Position numbers and translations under genes: made by a program | Source of the DNA: Perca fluviatilis | Lineage: Eukaryota > Chordata > Actinopteri > Perciformes > Percidae | Assembly: GCF_010015445.1 (NCBI RefSeq) | Contig: NC_053115.1 | Span: 8,329,576 to 8,393,575, forward strand | Direction: 5' to 3' | DNA: 64,000 nucleotides | Shown: one piece after another, positions 29,301 to 42,059 of the stretch | How positions within the stretch are numbered: the stretch's first letter is position 1 | Layout: every line of letters begins with the position of its first letter | The notes under the pieces: generated by a model | The model's input: the letters and a program-made list of their open reading frames with translations, nothing else | What the model was told of the DNA's origin: nothing | Databases searched by the model: none

Positions 29301-31564
29301 CTATAGCTTTAAAGTAGTCTATTTATGTGGATAGTAGAGCATAAAACAAGAGGGCAGCAATGATATATTGGATATAAAGAAGAACCCAGTGGAATAGTGT
29401 CTTTCACGATCATCCTTCCAAAACATTTAAAATCAACCTTGTCATATATTTTGCCGTCAACCAGTATCAGCCTTCCAGCCGTTCCGCCACTCCCAGGGCT
29501 GACTAAGTTTTGGGTTTGTGTATATGCATGGACATGAATCTATTGCAGTTATGTAACCCTGACGCTGTGATCCTCTCTCTAACTGCCAAGGCCAAGGATC
29601 AGCCTTTAACAGTTAGAGCCTTTTATGCCTTAAGCTGGATGTGTAAGTCAATGTGCGTGTCGATTTATGAGTCTTCAGACTAAATACAGTTGTCTTTACC
29701 ATTCGTGGAAAACTAAAGATTGTTTTAAATACAGTACATCATGGTTGGTTCTGAAGTGATCAATGCATTATCTTTAATTTAATTATTAATAAAATTTACA
29801 TTAGCCTTGATTTAAGTGTGAAAGTGCCTCACTTTGCCCTTGCCTGTTGATGCATTGACTACCCCTTACTTTATCTCTTTCATCTCACCTCTTGTCTTTG
29901 TCTTCACAAGAGTGGCGGCTTTGGCCATCTTTGATGTGATTTTCGCCGTCCACAAGCGACGAGGATGCCATCATTTCCCCCCACATGAGATCTACTGCTG
30001 GGTCACTCTTGAGGGGGTAAGCAATGAGGCAAAGGTTTCCTTCTTCATCCTCCTCAAAGCTCACTGACACCACACCTGAGAGCAGGACATAGAGGGAAAC
30101 AGAAAGACACCTGTTAGACACGTGTGTCATGGAGCAGTGAAGAGAATACATCTCTCATAAAGAATCAAAGCACAATAAAGCTGCCAATAAAGAGAAAACA
30201 AGCTCTAAAGTGCTAAGAATCTCTTATTCACATCTTGCTGCTTTTTTGAGTACTTTGGGTCTACATCCACATCTCTTTAAGACATCTGTCCTAACAATAC
30301 CTGGACAAAACTATAACGGGACGGAACAGAGATAGTGAGCTATAAAAGCAACACAGAAAAGGACAGAATGAAAGAACAATCAATCAATATTGATATGCAG
30401 GCAGTGGGTTGTAATTTGTATACACAAAAACAGACCGTGCTTTTAAGTAGGTCTAATGCTAAAAAGTAACATAGAGAAGATAACAGCTCAAACACAAATG
30501 ACAGAAGGCTACAAAATGTAAGTTCTATTTGTTACCAAAAATTCTATAATATATTTAACAAACAGATATGAGAGTGCATAGATTTTCTCATCTAACTCTC
30601 CACCAGAAAGTCAATCTCACACAAAATGATGAGCAGTATACAGTACAAAAAATATGATGCTAGTCAACAGGCTTCAGCTATAGATGAAGAGCACAACAAG
30701 TAATAGTCAACAGGATAGCAAAGGTTTGCCAGAGCTTGTTTGTATCATAAACAGTCTATCCTCCCCATGGTGTTTCCATAATATGGCTAAAGAAGGAGGA
30801 AAAATAAGGTGAAGGCGAGGAGGACTGAGATTGTAAGTAAAAAATAAGGATAAAGAGAAGAAACTGCTGAAATGAAGGCACGGTTGCCAGAAAATATTAA
30901 CAGCAAAGCAACGGAAAGGGAAAATAGAAAATATGAGGCTGATTTAACATCAGTGGCTGTGTTCGTGCCGATGTTGACCTTTTCAGATGACCTCATAGTG
31001 GATTTCCAGAAAAAGAATTGGGGGCAAGCCTGACTTACCTGTGTTAGTACAGCCTCCTACAAACAGGACATCACAACTGGCTGGCCTGTTTGTAGGAGGC
31101 CCACTTGCAGTCTCAGCTGCAGCACCCTGTGGTACAATTTGGCACGGACTGTCGTCGAGCACAGAGAAACAACACTTGAGCAGAAGCAGGGAGCTCTTTT
31201 TTCCTAAAAATCTAAAAATGTACACTTTACACACAACCTGCAAAACTTAATTTCCCACCTGATTTGCACATAGAGCAGTGAAATAAATAAAGAGATATGC
31301 ATAACAACACAACAAAACACAACAGCCACAACACAGGTTAGGAAAGGTTAGTTTGCATTACCTCTATACTGGGGGATGAACTTCCTCATGGAAGCAGGCA
31401 CACATTTGTAGAACTGATGTTCGCGGGGTATGAGGGGTTTGCAGATGGTCTGCTCCCCGAGGCTCAAGACGCAGCAATGTCCCCCCACCTGGTGTAGGAA
31501 GGGCTCAAGCATCACTCCTTTCTCCATGTAGCACTGCTGGTGCTGCAGCTGGTTCTGCTGCTGC

Positions 31565-31595
<31 letters not shown>

Positions 31596-31647
31596 TTTGC
31601 TCTAAATCCATGGCCTTCTGGGCCTGAGCCTCCACAGCCGGACCCAT
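26341..31647 (-). CDS. ip6k2: Inositol hexakisphosphate kinase, closest to IP6K2
   Basis: IP6 kinases add a pyrophosphate at position 5 of InsP6, making 5-InsP7. Coding exons (minus): 31647-31362, 30075-29889, 28472-28312, 27809-27634 and 26955-26341. All phases close, giving 474 aa (human IP6K2 is 426). Catalytic motifs: PCVLDVKMG (226-234, the PxxxDxKxG motif), SSLL (339-342) and IDF (430-432), followed by AHTTCRHYEGD. GQLMFMNKFHGR and EEDEEGNLCLIAYPL resemble IP6K2 more than IP6K1 or IP6K3. Two oddities are a polyglutamine run near residue 18 and an acidic Glu-rich insert at about 360-385. After the KMG motif the usual RQHGDD is QQYGDE. The coding start lies 22 bases inside an exon with a good acceptor (31669-31670), so at least one 5' non-coding exon lies upstream. 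The kinase call is firm; the paralogue is likely. Confidence 0.93.
27340..27595. repeat. Dispersed repeat in an ip6k2 intron
   Basis: It ends with CAGAAAGTCAATAAGCGATT TCCCAAAATGTC. Related ends occur at about 30560-30615, 58150-58212 and 62690-62725, and a related body at 61650-61990. It also carries AAGAGGTGCTGGTAG. It has the look of a short non-autonomous element. Confidence 0.6.
28155..28245 (+). repeat. Possible tRNA-derived SINE head fragment
   Basis: GTGGCTCAGTTGGCTGGGGC fits a pol III A box. No convincing B box or tail follows, so this is only a candidate fragment. Confidence 0.3.
28557..29312. mobile_element. TTAA-bounded MITE in an ip6k2 intron, carrying a nested MITE
   Basis: Left end TTAAAGCTTTAGTGCGTAAC, right end TTACGCACTATAGCTTTAA. 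The inverted ends are AGCTTTAGTGCGTAA and TTACGCACTATAGCT, both bordered by TTAA. It lies between coding exons 2 and 3 in transcription order. A second element is nested inside at 28749-28953. Confidence 0.75.
28749..28953. mobile_element. Palindromic MITE nested in the 28557-29312 element
   Basis: Nearly perfect inverted halves: AGCAACACTAGAGAACTTTT at the left and AAAAGTTCTCAAGTGTTGCT at the right, continuing through CCGCTTCGGTCCCCCTACAG. The bases TTAA border both ends. The roughly 205-bp element could fold into one long hairpin. Confidence 0.85.
31039..31116 (-). other. Candidate 78-nt phase-compatible cassette exon in ip6k2
   Basis: In the intron between the first and second coding exons, a GCAG acceptor (ends at 31117) and an AG/GTAAGT donor (31039/31038) bound 78 bases that are open and phase 1 at both ends. 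Inclusion would add 26 residues after residue 95 without a frameshift. It contains a perfect 16-bp hairpin. No known IP6K has residues there, so it may be chance or an exonised repeat. Confidence 0.25.
31052..31100. repeat. Perfect 16-bp inverted repeat
   Basis: GCCTCCTACAAACAGG (31052-31067) and CCTGTTTGTAGGAGGC (31085-31100) are exact complements with a 17-base loop. It lies in an ip6k2 intron. Confidence 0.9.
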
Positions 31648-31668
31648 CCCCTCGCCCTGACCACACTA

Positions 31669-34380
31669 CTGTGGGCATCAGGACAGGAAGGAGGAAATAG
31701 AAGAGAAACAATAAAACGCCAAGTTTGAGTGGATATTTAATTCCTTTTTAATTCCTTGTCTGGCAGTTCTTGTAGCTGAGTAGAAACAGAAAGCCACAGA
31801 CAGTCCTCTATACGCTGAGGTTTGGACTAGTGCTGCAGCAGCAGATAAAGCAAACAGAGACAGATCCTGCTTGTGCCTACACTTGAGACTGAATGCTCTC
31901 TCTGATAGCTGGCTCTCCACTGGTAAAGCGCTCACACTGGGCCCACCCTCATCACAAGCAATCCTCCAATCAGGAGCACCCAAAGCAGGCTGTTGGGTGG
32001 TAACCCATCCAGGGAAAGGAGCAAGCAAACAAAGACAGGGCTGGGAGGGGGGTGTCTGGGGGGAAGGGAGAGAGGAAAGAAAAAGAAAAACAAGGAGGAA
32101 GGACAAAGCTGAACCCATTTTCTCTCGGTGACAGTTTTTTAACAACCTAACATAACAAGCATCACGATTTCTTCATATAATTATAATTATTTCATTTTGC
32201 ATGTGTGTTTGATAAAAAAAAAAAAAAAATTAAATAATGTAAAAACATCAAGCACTATATACACGTGACTTCCTGGCCCCTGCCTAAGTCATTTTCTTAT
32301 TTGTTGCAAGAACTAATTATGAAAGATTCTTCACCTGCAATACATTGAAATATTTGGTCATATTCCTGGTTAAAAAGTGGGATATGCCAAGAATAACTAT
32401 TCTAAAAATAACACAAGTCTACAGACCCATACATTTCAATTTAATTTAGAACTGACCCGAATGCTTCGATCGTTTCCATGGTTATCAACGTCAGAATCAG
32501 TCTTCGAATGCTGTGTTCTTTTCTCTTTTAAAATATTAGCCTATATTATTTAATGTGTCATCCCCAAATATTCAGAATAGCCCATTAAATTAGAAATAGT
32601 AATCCAACATTATTCATTTATATTCATCTACATTTATTATTATAAATGGTTATTCTCAGACGTATTGCTGTTTGTTGTGTGTGTAGTTTCTTCTATGACA
32701 GCAACAAGATTCAAAGTCACACTTTTTTTGGAACATAAACTACAGCAAAGCTGATTCATTGATAATTGGCGATTTAAAATCGAACCCAGTTTACGACACG
32801 TGCATGTTTTGGCTTGTAAATATGGGCAATCTGCAGCCCCTTGAGAACATCAGCACTATTGCGAGAATATCTTGCTAAGACCCCACAGAAAGGACCAGAA
32901 AACAAAACTGGACCCATCTTCATTGCAGGGACTGTACATGCTACACACAAAGCCACCATTCAGACCATAACTGGCCAGAATGAGAGTACGTCAACTGGGT
33001 CGATGTTTCATCGTATCAAGGCTACGGCAGCGCCAGAGGGCTTTACAGCACATTCAGGCATCCTACAAATGTGATCGGCAGATATGTCTGTATTAACGAT
33101 GGTTGGTGAGGGTGAGGGGAGGGGAGTGCAGGAAGGAAGTGCTGGTGAGGTCTGTCTTTTGCCCATGTGTGGCAACGGACATCGGAAGAGGAGGCTAATA
33201 TGAAGTTGGTGAGTGAATTTAGATATAGATTAGAGGGGAACCTGAAAGGAAAAATAACAAAGAGCACACACACACACACACACACACACAAATATATTTG
33301 GCTAGGTTGCATAGTTCTTACTTCAAAACAAACAATCTACTCCTCTATACATAAATGTCTTTAATAAATGTTATGTGCATGCTCAGTGTTTTTCATGGTT
33401 CTGAGAACTAGTTTGTTGTTTGTTTTTGTACTGCTGACCTACTTCAAAAGCCTTAAAAGATTAAGGATGAGACAAGTAATCTGAATGAGGTGGCTTGAGT
33501 GTGGATTTACCTGGACCGATTTAGGCGGTGTCCAAGGAGAGACGTGCGTAATCACATCGACTTAAATTCATGCCTGCAGAACACTCAGAAGCCATGAAGA
33601 TCACACATGCAGTCAGGCAGAAACAGAGCAACACATGCACAAAAAAATCAAATACAAAACACAAAAACAATTAATCCCTGCAAAAACACGTAAAGATCTA
33701 CCTCTGCTGGCGTGGCGCAGTGCAGTGGAGAAAGGCTGATCTTACCTGTGCGGTGATTTGCGGGGTCATTTTCCAGACTGATCTCCTCACATGACATCAC
33801 ACCAGATAAACCCGCTAACCAAATGCTCATGGGTCACTAAACACCTAAGCCCCCACTAAAAATACCACATGATGTAGGTAATTCAGGCTGTGGACTAGCT
33901 ATTAATAAACAGTTTGCTGCATGCCAAATGCAAGAGACAAATAAACACAGGGATCATACAGAGGGGAAACAATTCACTGGCTGCCACCACAGGCCAAGAG
34001 GACAGATATTGAAGTGGAAAAAAACTCACTTGTCAAAACATCTTTGCCCTCAAAGGGTAAGCTATTCAGGGTAATCTAAAATATTTTATCGCTTGCTTAT
34101 GTTCTTACTTCAGTCTTCAAATACACCATTAAAGCTGGGGAAGCCAAAATATTCCATAATAACCTTTCAGCCTATTGTAATTCAAGTGTTCTGAGAGAAA
34201 ACTAGACTTCTGCACCTCCTCTTGCCTGTGACGGGAGACTTTTGCCAAGCACAGATCATTTCAGAGAGAGGGCATTCCTGCCAACCATAGCCAAAATAGA
34301 ATGGCATCGGGATCAAAATCACGATCGGGACGATTTAAATTAACGACTAGTACTCCATTATATATACTATAAGTGCATTT
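31669..34380. other. ip6k2 upstream region
   Basis: Bases above 31669 are intron, because a pyrimidine-rich tract precedes the AG. A donor-like CACAG/GTAAGATC on the minus strand near 33745 could end a 5' non-coding exon, but no exon start was confirmed. A (CA)n tract is at 33265-33290. No coding frame is supported. Confidence 0.4.
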
Positions 34381-34560
34381 TCTTTTTAAAGATTATTTTT
34401 TGGCATTTTAGGCCTTTATTTATATAGGACAGCTGAAGACATGAAAGGGGGAATGACATAATGGGGGCTACATGTCAGAGTCAAACCCGTGGCCACTGCG
34501 TCGAGGAGTAAACCTCTATATATGGGTGCCTGCTCTACCAGGTGAGCTACCCAGGCGCCC
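34381..34560 (-). mobile_element. tRNA-derived SINE with perfect target duplication
   Basis: On the minus strand the head reads GGGCGCCTGGGTAGCTCACC with a tRNA-like A box, and GGTTTGACTCTGACATG resembles a B box. The remainder is a SINE body ending in an A/T-rich tail. ATAAGTGCATTT occurs at 34369-34380 and again at 34561-34572, a perfect 12-bp target duplication. This proves insertion by retroposition. Confidence 0.92.
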
Positions 34561-34572
34561 ATAAGTGCATTT

Positions 34573-36550
34573 TTTTGTCTCTAGATTGATAACAGACATG
34601 CCATTTAGACCCGGTACAGTTATATACTGCTGGATTCAGCGCAGTCATAACATTCAAGCAAACTCTGATTGGCATTTCTGCCAAAGATGCCTTAAATGAA
34701 ATGAATGCATTCATATTTGATAATTCAGCTTATCGCACTTATGTGTTCGTAGCACTGTATTGTCTCAAGGCATAAAGATAGTCACATTCTATTTTTCATA
34801 CATTCAGACCTTGCCCACTGTCACACCAAATTTGGGATCAATCAGAGCCTGACTTATGAAATGACTTGAGTTCAAGAGTATCAAATCCCATTCGGTCTGG
34901 TTATACTTATTATGTATGTATGTATGTCCATCTATTTAATGTATGAGGTGTGTCACAATATCTGTCAGTTTACGTCGGTTACATAATTGGGGACCTTGAC
35001 ATAGTTGTATCATATGTCAACAACACTTTATGTATGTGTATGTGTGGTGTGTGTGTATGTATGTTTGTGTGTGTGTGTGTGTGTGTGTATTTTCTCAACT
35101 CCAAAGTGTGTCAACTCTTGGCATCCACCACCCTACCTCAGGTGACTGAATGGAGGGAGGGATGCACATATCCTTTAGCACGTTGGCACATCTCTCACAC
35201 CATTATACACAAATATAAAAACCTACCATAAATAACAGCACTCATACACCTTATTCTGTAGTATTTTAAGCTGGGCACTGACATAAACACAATGGCATAC
35301 CCTCAGTGTCTCCAGACCAAAGCTCTTTCCAGACACTCCTTTCATTGTTGTGCATAGCCAAACAGAATTTAGATGCAGCAATGTTTTACCAAGAAAGGAC
35401 AGAGCCATAGTCATAAAAGATAAAAAAGACAAAAAAGAAAAATAGGAAGACTGGATGAAGTAAGATTGGGACACCAAAGAATAGACTGCAGGAAAGGTGA
35501 AGCTATGGTTTGAAACCTAAAATCCTCATATTAAAAGAAATGTGATCATTGCTGTGAGAAGATAAGCAACTGCTTCATCCAGGACACCCAATACTGTAAA
35601 TCAACTCAGCATGCAAAGGTCCCCTGCGGACTTCTACCTAGATTAATATTAATCCTTGGAAAAAGACCGCACACGTGCAAAGACATAATACGGTAATATA
35701 AGGCTCTAAGTCGGAGTACAGTTACAGCAACTAGAGGCTGCAAACTGACCTACTGAAATACATGCACATACTCTCAACATGCACGAACAAATGCAAGTAA
35801 GCATGCCCAAACACGCCATGTCACATAAATGGATAGACACCTGAAAGTTAGTAAATCTATTTATCGTGACAGAAATTAGAGACGCTTGGGGCTAAGACAC
35901 GAGTCTTATGTGCTACCGTGATACTCTGCTGGATGGTTCGACTCTGCTGTTCAGTCTGTTTGCAGTGCAGGCTGCCTCTGACTCGGAAACATACAGTCCT
36001 ATAACCAGGATAGGAAATAATCTGTCACCTGCAAAATGCTTGCAGGTGTAAGATCTTGTTCATTTAGCCCTTAATGGACTTGCTTTATGTGGTAATTTAA
36101 CCCAATATAAATTTGATGATGCATAGCAAGCTACTTTCTTTTTTAACTCCTTATATACTGTATATCAGTTATTTATTATCCAAAGCAAATACATATAGAG
36201 CTATTTTAGTGACATTATTCCAAATCATTTATTGGAAAGCAAATATGGCACAACTAGAGATTCCACAACATGATTCCTATAATTACTGTGGCACCCACTG
36301 CTCAAAATGTAGGAAGAAGTAGTGTGGCCGTATGGTGGAGGTTTTATGTGGTATGCAGCATTGCAAAAGAGGGTGACTGGGAAGAGTCATAAAGCTCCAT
36401 GGTAGCACAAGTAAGAAAAAAGTGGGGGAGATTTATAGTAAGGTCTGTGATCAAATGCATAGTGTGTTTAAAGTCTGTGTGGGTAGGGACTTTGGCGGGT
36501 GATACAAAGCAGTGTGGGCTGTGTTGGCAGTAGTGCAGTGTGTTACTGTA
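34573..36550. other. Gene-free stretch with GT microsatellite
   Basis: A (GT)n tract lies at about 35066-35088 after TATG repeats. No supported coding frame, RNA gene or defined transposon end was seen. Confidence 0.45.
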
Positions 36551-36905
36551 CCACTAGTCTCGCTTTGCCAGACCATCCACACGCTGCGGAGCGGAGCAGT
36601 GTCTGGCTAGTCCACATACCATTCCGGGATGGGAGAAAAATGTGCTCTGGTTTATTGGCATTTCTTTAAACCAATCACAATCGTACGCACAGAGCCGCTG
36701 CAAAATAGTTGTGCTAGAGAAAAATCAGATTGGACAGATAGTCTAGCTAGCTGTCTCAATTTACCATGCAGAGATCTGAGAAGCAGTCAACAATAGTCTT
36801 CATAAATCCACCGGAGTTTAAAATTCCTTTCGACATTTTCCGAAGGAAACAGAAAAGACATGCATTCGGCGGAATTTCCTGCGACACTGGAGCAATCCTG
36901 TAAGT
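36551..36905. mobile_element. Probable DNA transposon fragment
   Basis: It starts CTAGTCTCGCTTTGCCAGAC, a terminus frequent in fish non-autonomous elements. The opposite end was not found, so limits are approximate. Confidence 0.4.
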
Positions 36906-36926
36906 GGAACGTCAAGTATATATGGT

Positions 36927-37002
36927 GCGTTCTTTTTGTCCACCGAAGTCGATCTACGAGTCGTTTTCCGGAGTTACAAGCCGGAAGTTACAAAAAGAAC
37001 GC
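36927..37002. repeat. Inverted repeat GCGTTCTTTTTGT
   Basis: GCGTTCTTTTTGT at 36927-36939 and ACAAAAAGAACGC at 36990-37002 are exact complements, enclosing about 50 bases. This may be a very short MITE. Confidence 0.6.
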
Positions 37003-37179
37003 CCCCGAGGTCGTATATACGACTCGTCAAGTCGCCTGAACTCAGAGGACCCCGAGTTCACTTTCAAAGATGGCTACGTCGTGCATCACACGTAGTAAAC
37101 ATTGTGGTTTTCTACAATTTTAAGCACTTTTGTCTTTGTTGTAACCAAATGAAGAAGTTGTACACATAGTTCTGTATAC

Positions 37180-38000
37180 TGCTACCTATAGGCATGTCGC
37201 TACAGTCTTATGAGTTAAATACCGCCTAATTAGTTATTTTGTAGCTTGTGCAGCTGAAATTGGCTAGAGACGCTTGGTTGCTAAATGACAACAATGGCGG
37301 AGTCTTGAGCAGAAAGCAGAGCTAATCCACCACAATAAGCGCTTCATCTAACTATAAATCGAGGAACATCTCTGCATATGTACATATGTCTTTCAAACGA
37401 TCCCGCATGCGCTGCTCTATGAGCCTCTGTACAGCAGTGAGGGCGGGGCATGTTGCTAAGTTAGCGACTTTGTCGCTAATTACATTTAGCAACTTTTCAG
37501 ACATTCCTAACGACATTTGAGGGTCTTTTAAAGTTATTACATGCTGTCTCAGCTACTGGTTAGCCGAATTAGCTGTAAGCTAAACTAACGTTAGCTTGGC
37601 TGTCGACCGGAAGCGTGGAACAGATCGTGCAGTGTCGTAAATCCTCGTACAACAGCGCATGCGTGAACATTTTGCGCATGTGCAGAATGGATCGTGCAGG
37701 CAAAACGGATCGTGTACCGACAGATGTCTCATAACAACAACAATGGCGGACTACATGCTTGTGTTCCTGCTGGAGAAGATGGGTTACTAGGGCAAAATAT
37801 ACTGTCTGTTTGTATACAGTGTGCAAGCTTTATGCGCATGCTCCGCCTCTTCTCCGTTTTTTGGTGAATTTCTGTAGCAGAAACAGCGCCACCTATAGGC
37901 CTGGAATATGAAGTAGCGTGCTGAATATTCTTGAAACGATGCCAGGGAAGACGGGGGAAAAAAAGATCGTTTTGGTACGTGTGGACATGGCCTTAATTTC
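37180..38000. other. Probable degraded DNA transposon
   Basis: CpG-containing DNA with AACAACAATGGCGG and GACAACAATGGCGGAGTC words (37260-37310 and 37735-37750), and a terminus-like GTACGTGTGGACATGGCC at 37975-37992. It differs in composition from its AT-rich surroundings. No transposase frame is intact. Confidence 0.4.
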
Positions 38001-41000
38001 CTGGAAAAATAATTGGTCTCAACGTGCACTTTTTACGTCATAGTGCTCCCCATTACCAACAGTCCACTGAAGTACCCCCCATTAACCTCTCATCCATCAG
38101 TTATGTTAAAATCAAGATACCTCTCGGACTCTCCTCTTGTCACGCTGTCTCTTTTTCTCCTGAGGTTAAGTTCTGTACCTGGATAGTGAGCAGTCCCGGT
38201 GATACATAAGCAGGGTAGTGGAGAGGGCACAGCAAGTCCTAGGGTTTGGGGTGCTGGGCCTGATGATGGCTTCTGAGTGGGTGCTGATAGGAAAAGCTTG
38301 ACCTTGTTCCAGTATGATGATTGAACACCTGAGGCCCACAGAGAGACAGAAAGTAAGGACAGCTAAATGATGTAGAGTGGAAAGGTTCTGCGGCCTCTTC
38401 TATGTAAAACTGGACATTTAGACATTTATTCTGGACACTAATTCCCCAAGATAGTTTGAAAAATAAAAAAAAGATTAACTGAATAGTGGAAGGTGTAGCG
38501 ACCGGAGAACTGAGAAGCCATAGGGTACAGAATTACCCGTCAGACCTTCGAAGGTATGATGCAACATGTATTTTATGAGACATGGACATGCTGATGAAAC
38601 TCCAACAGAAGCTCGGGCTGTGATTTCTAAATCAGACCGAGAGTCTATTCCTCTGATGACCTTCTTGTGAGGCATTTATGTCTTAACACAGAGCATACCA
38701 ACTTTCTGTCCAAATCCATCTACAATGTTCAACCCCTCACTTATCTCAGAGCCAGGACAATATTTGACATTTAGATGGACATAGCTGGTGTTACAATATA
38801 GTGGATCATAAAGGACCGGCTTATTTTTACCCACTGGACGTTTGGATCCACAGCGATCCATATTCCCATCTGCACCTCCCAGTCCAATACTTATATAACA
38901 CTAACATGACCTGGCCTAGTAAAACAAATGAGGAAGACTGGAGGCAGAGAGGAAGAAAAAAAATGAGTAAAGCAGTGAATTACGGAGGGTGAGTTGCAGA
39001 CAAGTGAGAGTCCAGAGAGGTCCTTGTCTACCTGAAGCTCAAATGCCATTAGCCTGGTTTGGTGTGCTTCAAGGACAACTGGTGCTGGGCTCTGTCTACC
39101 TGCAAAACACAAAGAGACGCATGAACACCACTTCAGAGTTATGACTGCATATGTTGTTGAACAAAAGGTCAACAGGGTTAAAGACACACACACAGACAGA
39201 CACACAAACAAAACCAACCCCCCAAATAGAAACTGTTGTTTCCATGCCACTGACCTCTTCTACCATAACAGTGTTTCTGCCAGAGTTGCTTAAGTGCATT
39301 TCTCCAGAGGCCAACCCCACAACTTAACTTGTAATGTGTCAGTGACCAATTAGAATTCACTCTGCCTAACTCTCTCATGCCGGGTAGTAACAGAACCTAA
39401 AACACAGCGCATGCACAAACATACATGAGTAGTGTCAGACAAGGCATGAAAGGTGCATGTGTGCACACAGATTGAGGGCAGTCAGGCACAAACATTTCAG
39501 AAATAAATCTGATGTCTGACTAATCAAATGCAGCAAAATGATGGGAACACTGAGGCAGTAATTCTCTGAATGTTCAACTCAACAGGGAAATACTATTGAC
39601 AAAAATAGATAAAAGAGTGACTGTATAATCAAGAGGGAGAGAAGTCCTTGGAACAGAGAGATATGAGACAGGCTGAAAATGTGGAGACAGGGAAGGGAGT
39701 CAGACGCCAGACAGAGATGGACTCTAAATGAGCTGGCATTGCCAACAACTGCTTTGACAGTCCAGTGATAGTGAGAACAGAGGTTATATATATAAACTCA
39801 GTAATCCCTCAACAAAAGGGCACTTAATGAGAGTCTGCCTGAATGGTAGGATGTGAGCTAGAGGGGAGAGAGGTGGAGGGAGAAATGTAGCTGGCAAAGG
39901 CCCAGGATTGTGCCACAGCTACCCTGAGCAGGTCGGCCACTCATCGAATGGAACCCCTTCATGCTCAGTATCCTCTCAATGACAAATACCACACTCTACT
40001 TCTCTGTCCAAATGGTTTCCCTGTCATAGGCCAGCAATCCACCATACTTCTCACTGCTACTAATCAAAAAAATGAAGCCGCTGAGGAGATTATCATATGT
40101 AGTCTCAGGATTAAAACTCGTCACACTTTCCATGACTGAGAAAGGGTGACTAACTGGTAAGTCCCAGCCAGCCATGAAGGGGAACGGATAGCCCTGACAG
40201 TCACCCTGTTGGATTGGATAAGTAGTTGAATTATGCAGAGAGGTCAAAGAAGCACTGTTGGCTCCAGGCCTAGGACATGCTTTGATACTTGGGCCTCGAA
40301 TATACTGTGCCGGCACAGTGTTACTTTCGCTCCACAAAACAACCCTGATGTGATTTCGTCTTGTTCATATCCAGTGTCAATTGCCTATTTCCCTACATTT
40401 TTAATCTCAGAGGGAAGCTCTTCTGTACCTGCTGTGGAGATATTGACCAATCTTTAATGGAACTGCCACCTTCCTTGAGTCAAACAGACAGGTATGAAGG
40501 AGATCTACAGTATTCTAAGGTTTTTTGACACAGTACATTTGTGTTCATCAAATAATGTTTCCATCACTAAGCCACTGTTCTCTATCTCAGTGTAACCTTT
40601 TATGCCTGAAAGTCAAGATAAAAGGATCTGACCATGTCTCTGTGACAACTTCAGGTGTATAGACCTACATATAGGATCACTGTGAAATGCCGTAGAAAGG
40701 TAAATCAGCTCAGACATACAAACATAAAAAACATAGACATAAAGAGCACACTAGTTGGTTTTTCCAGCTAAAATCTCTGTACTTTTGGAGTATGTGTAAT
40801 AGAGCTCCCAGATCAAAGGTTTGGGTGATTAACAGAGCTAAATGATGGACTACAAGAAGCTGCATGCCTGAAGGGGCCAGAGATTCAGATGCTGGAACAT
40901 AAGCAAGAGAAGTGGCACTTAGGTAGTTTAAGCACTCCGATAAGCAAAGATAACCTACTTATTAATTTAACAGCCACAAATTGTACAAACTCTTGCACTT

Positions 41001-41508
41001 GCACAAACCGAATGTAATGCATGTAACTGCAAACATGACCACAGTTTTTTCCTCAATACAGTATTTCCCTAACTACCCTTGACATTATATAATGTAGCTA
41101 ACGTTATAAATAATTTCTCCAAGAAATTGGCTAACCATAACTTACCTTACACAAATTTGCCTTTGGAAAAGAAACACGAATCGCGTGATGTACATGTTAA
41201 CTTACTGTCTTCGAACTGCTTATTTGGTACTTTTATTCTTTGCTCCTCTTATACCCTCCATTTCTCACACACTGCTGATTCTAATGTTATACACAAACCA
41301 CAAAAAAATAAAATCTACATCTGTTTTAGGTCTAATCATGTTGTTACATCTAGTACAATGGTTGAGGATCAGTGTTACGCAACAGGTCATGAACTTGAGT
41401 GTGCATAGAGAGAGAGTGGGGGAAGACGAGCTGCCAGGCCTCCCACTCTCCAGACAGATATCAATAGACAAACGCTTTAGAGGGACACTCAATCCTGCCA
41501 GTAGGTTT

Positions 41509-41509
<1 letters not shown>
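38001..41509. other. Long gene-free stretch
   Basis: Nothing beyond scattered short open frames without domains. It could contain 5' non-coding exons of ip6k2, but the sequence alone does not show them. Confidence 0.4.

Positions 41510-41582
<73 letters not shown>
41510..41582. repeat. (GT)n microsatellite
   Basis: An almost uninterrupted GT run of about 70 bases. The cysteine/valine and threonine/histidine frames across it are by-products. Confidence 0.97.
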
Positions 41583-42059
41583 GGTGAGAAAGAGAGGAGA
41601 CACTTTCTCTGTATGAAAATGTTTGATTTCTGGACACAACCCGGTGTAAACTTCTCATCTCAGTTTCTCTCCTGCACGTATTACTTAGCTTCTATTTTAA
41701 ATTTCCTCATTTATTAGACAGATTGACAGATGGTGGGAAAACCACAGATGCACCACCCATATAAGCAAAAAACGCACACATGCTCAAACACACACTAACA
41801 ATGACACACACATTCGTACCAGAGAAGGAATAATGGTGAACACAATACGGCAAATACTGCCACTGGGAAGTGTGACTGCTCTGCTGACATGTTGGTATGG
41901 TGCATCCATTGGGTAACTATAAGCTCAGTTATTAGGGCCCCGAGTGACGACAGCAGATAAGACATATTGGAACTGAAGGAATTGTTATTATTACAGCAAA
42001 TTAATTGCCTTTTTGAGGGGCTTAACATATTCAAAAACTCACCAAAATTGGCAGTCGCA

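Noticed and set aside
31678..32145. A 155-codon minus-strand frame upstream of the ip6k2 start
   Set aside because: It spans an intron/UTR boundary, is domain-free, and ends at the splice acceptor of the first coding exon.
41185..41616. A 143-codon open frame ending in a Cys/Val run
   Set aside because: The second half is the (GT)n microsatellite and the first half lacks any domain.
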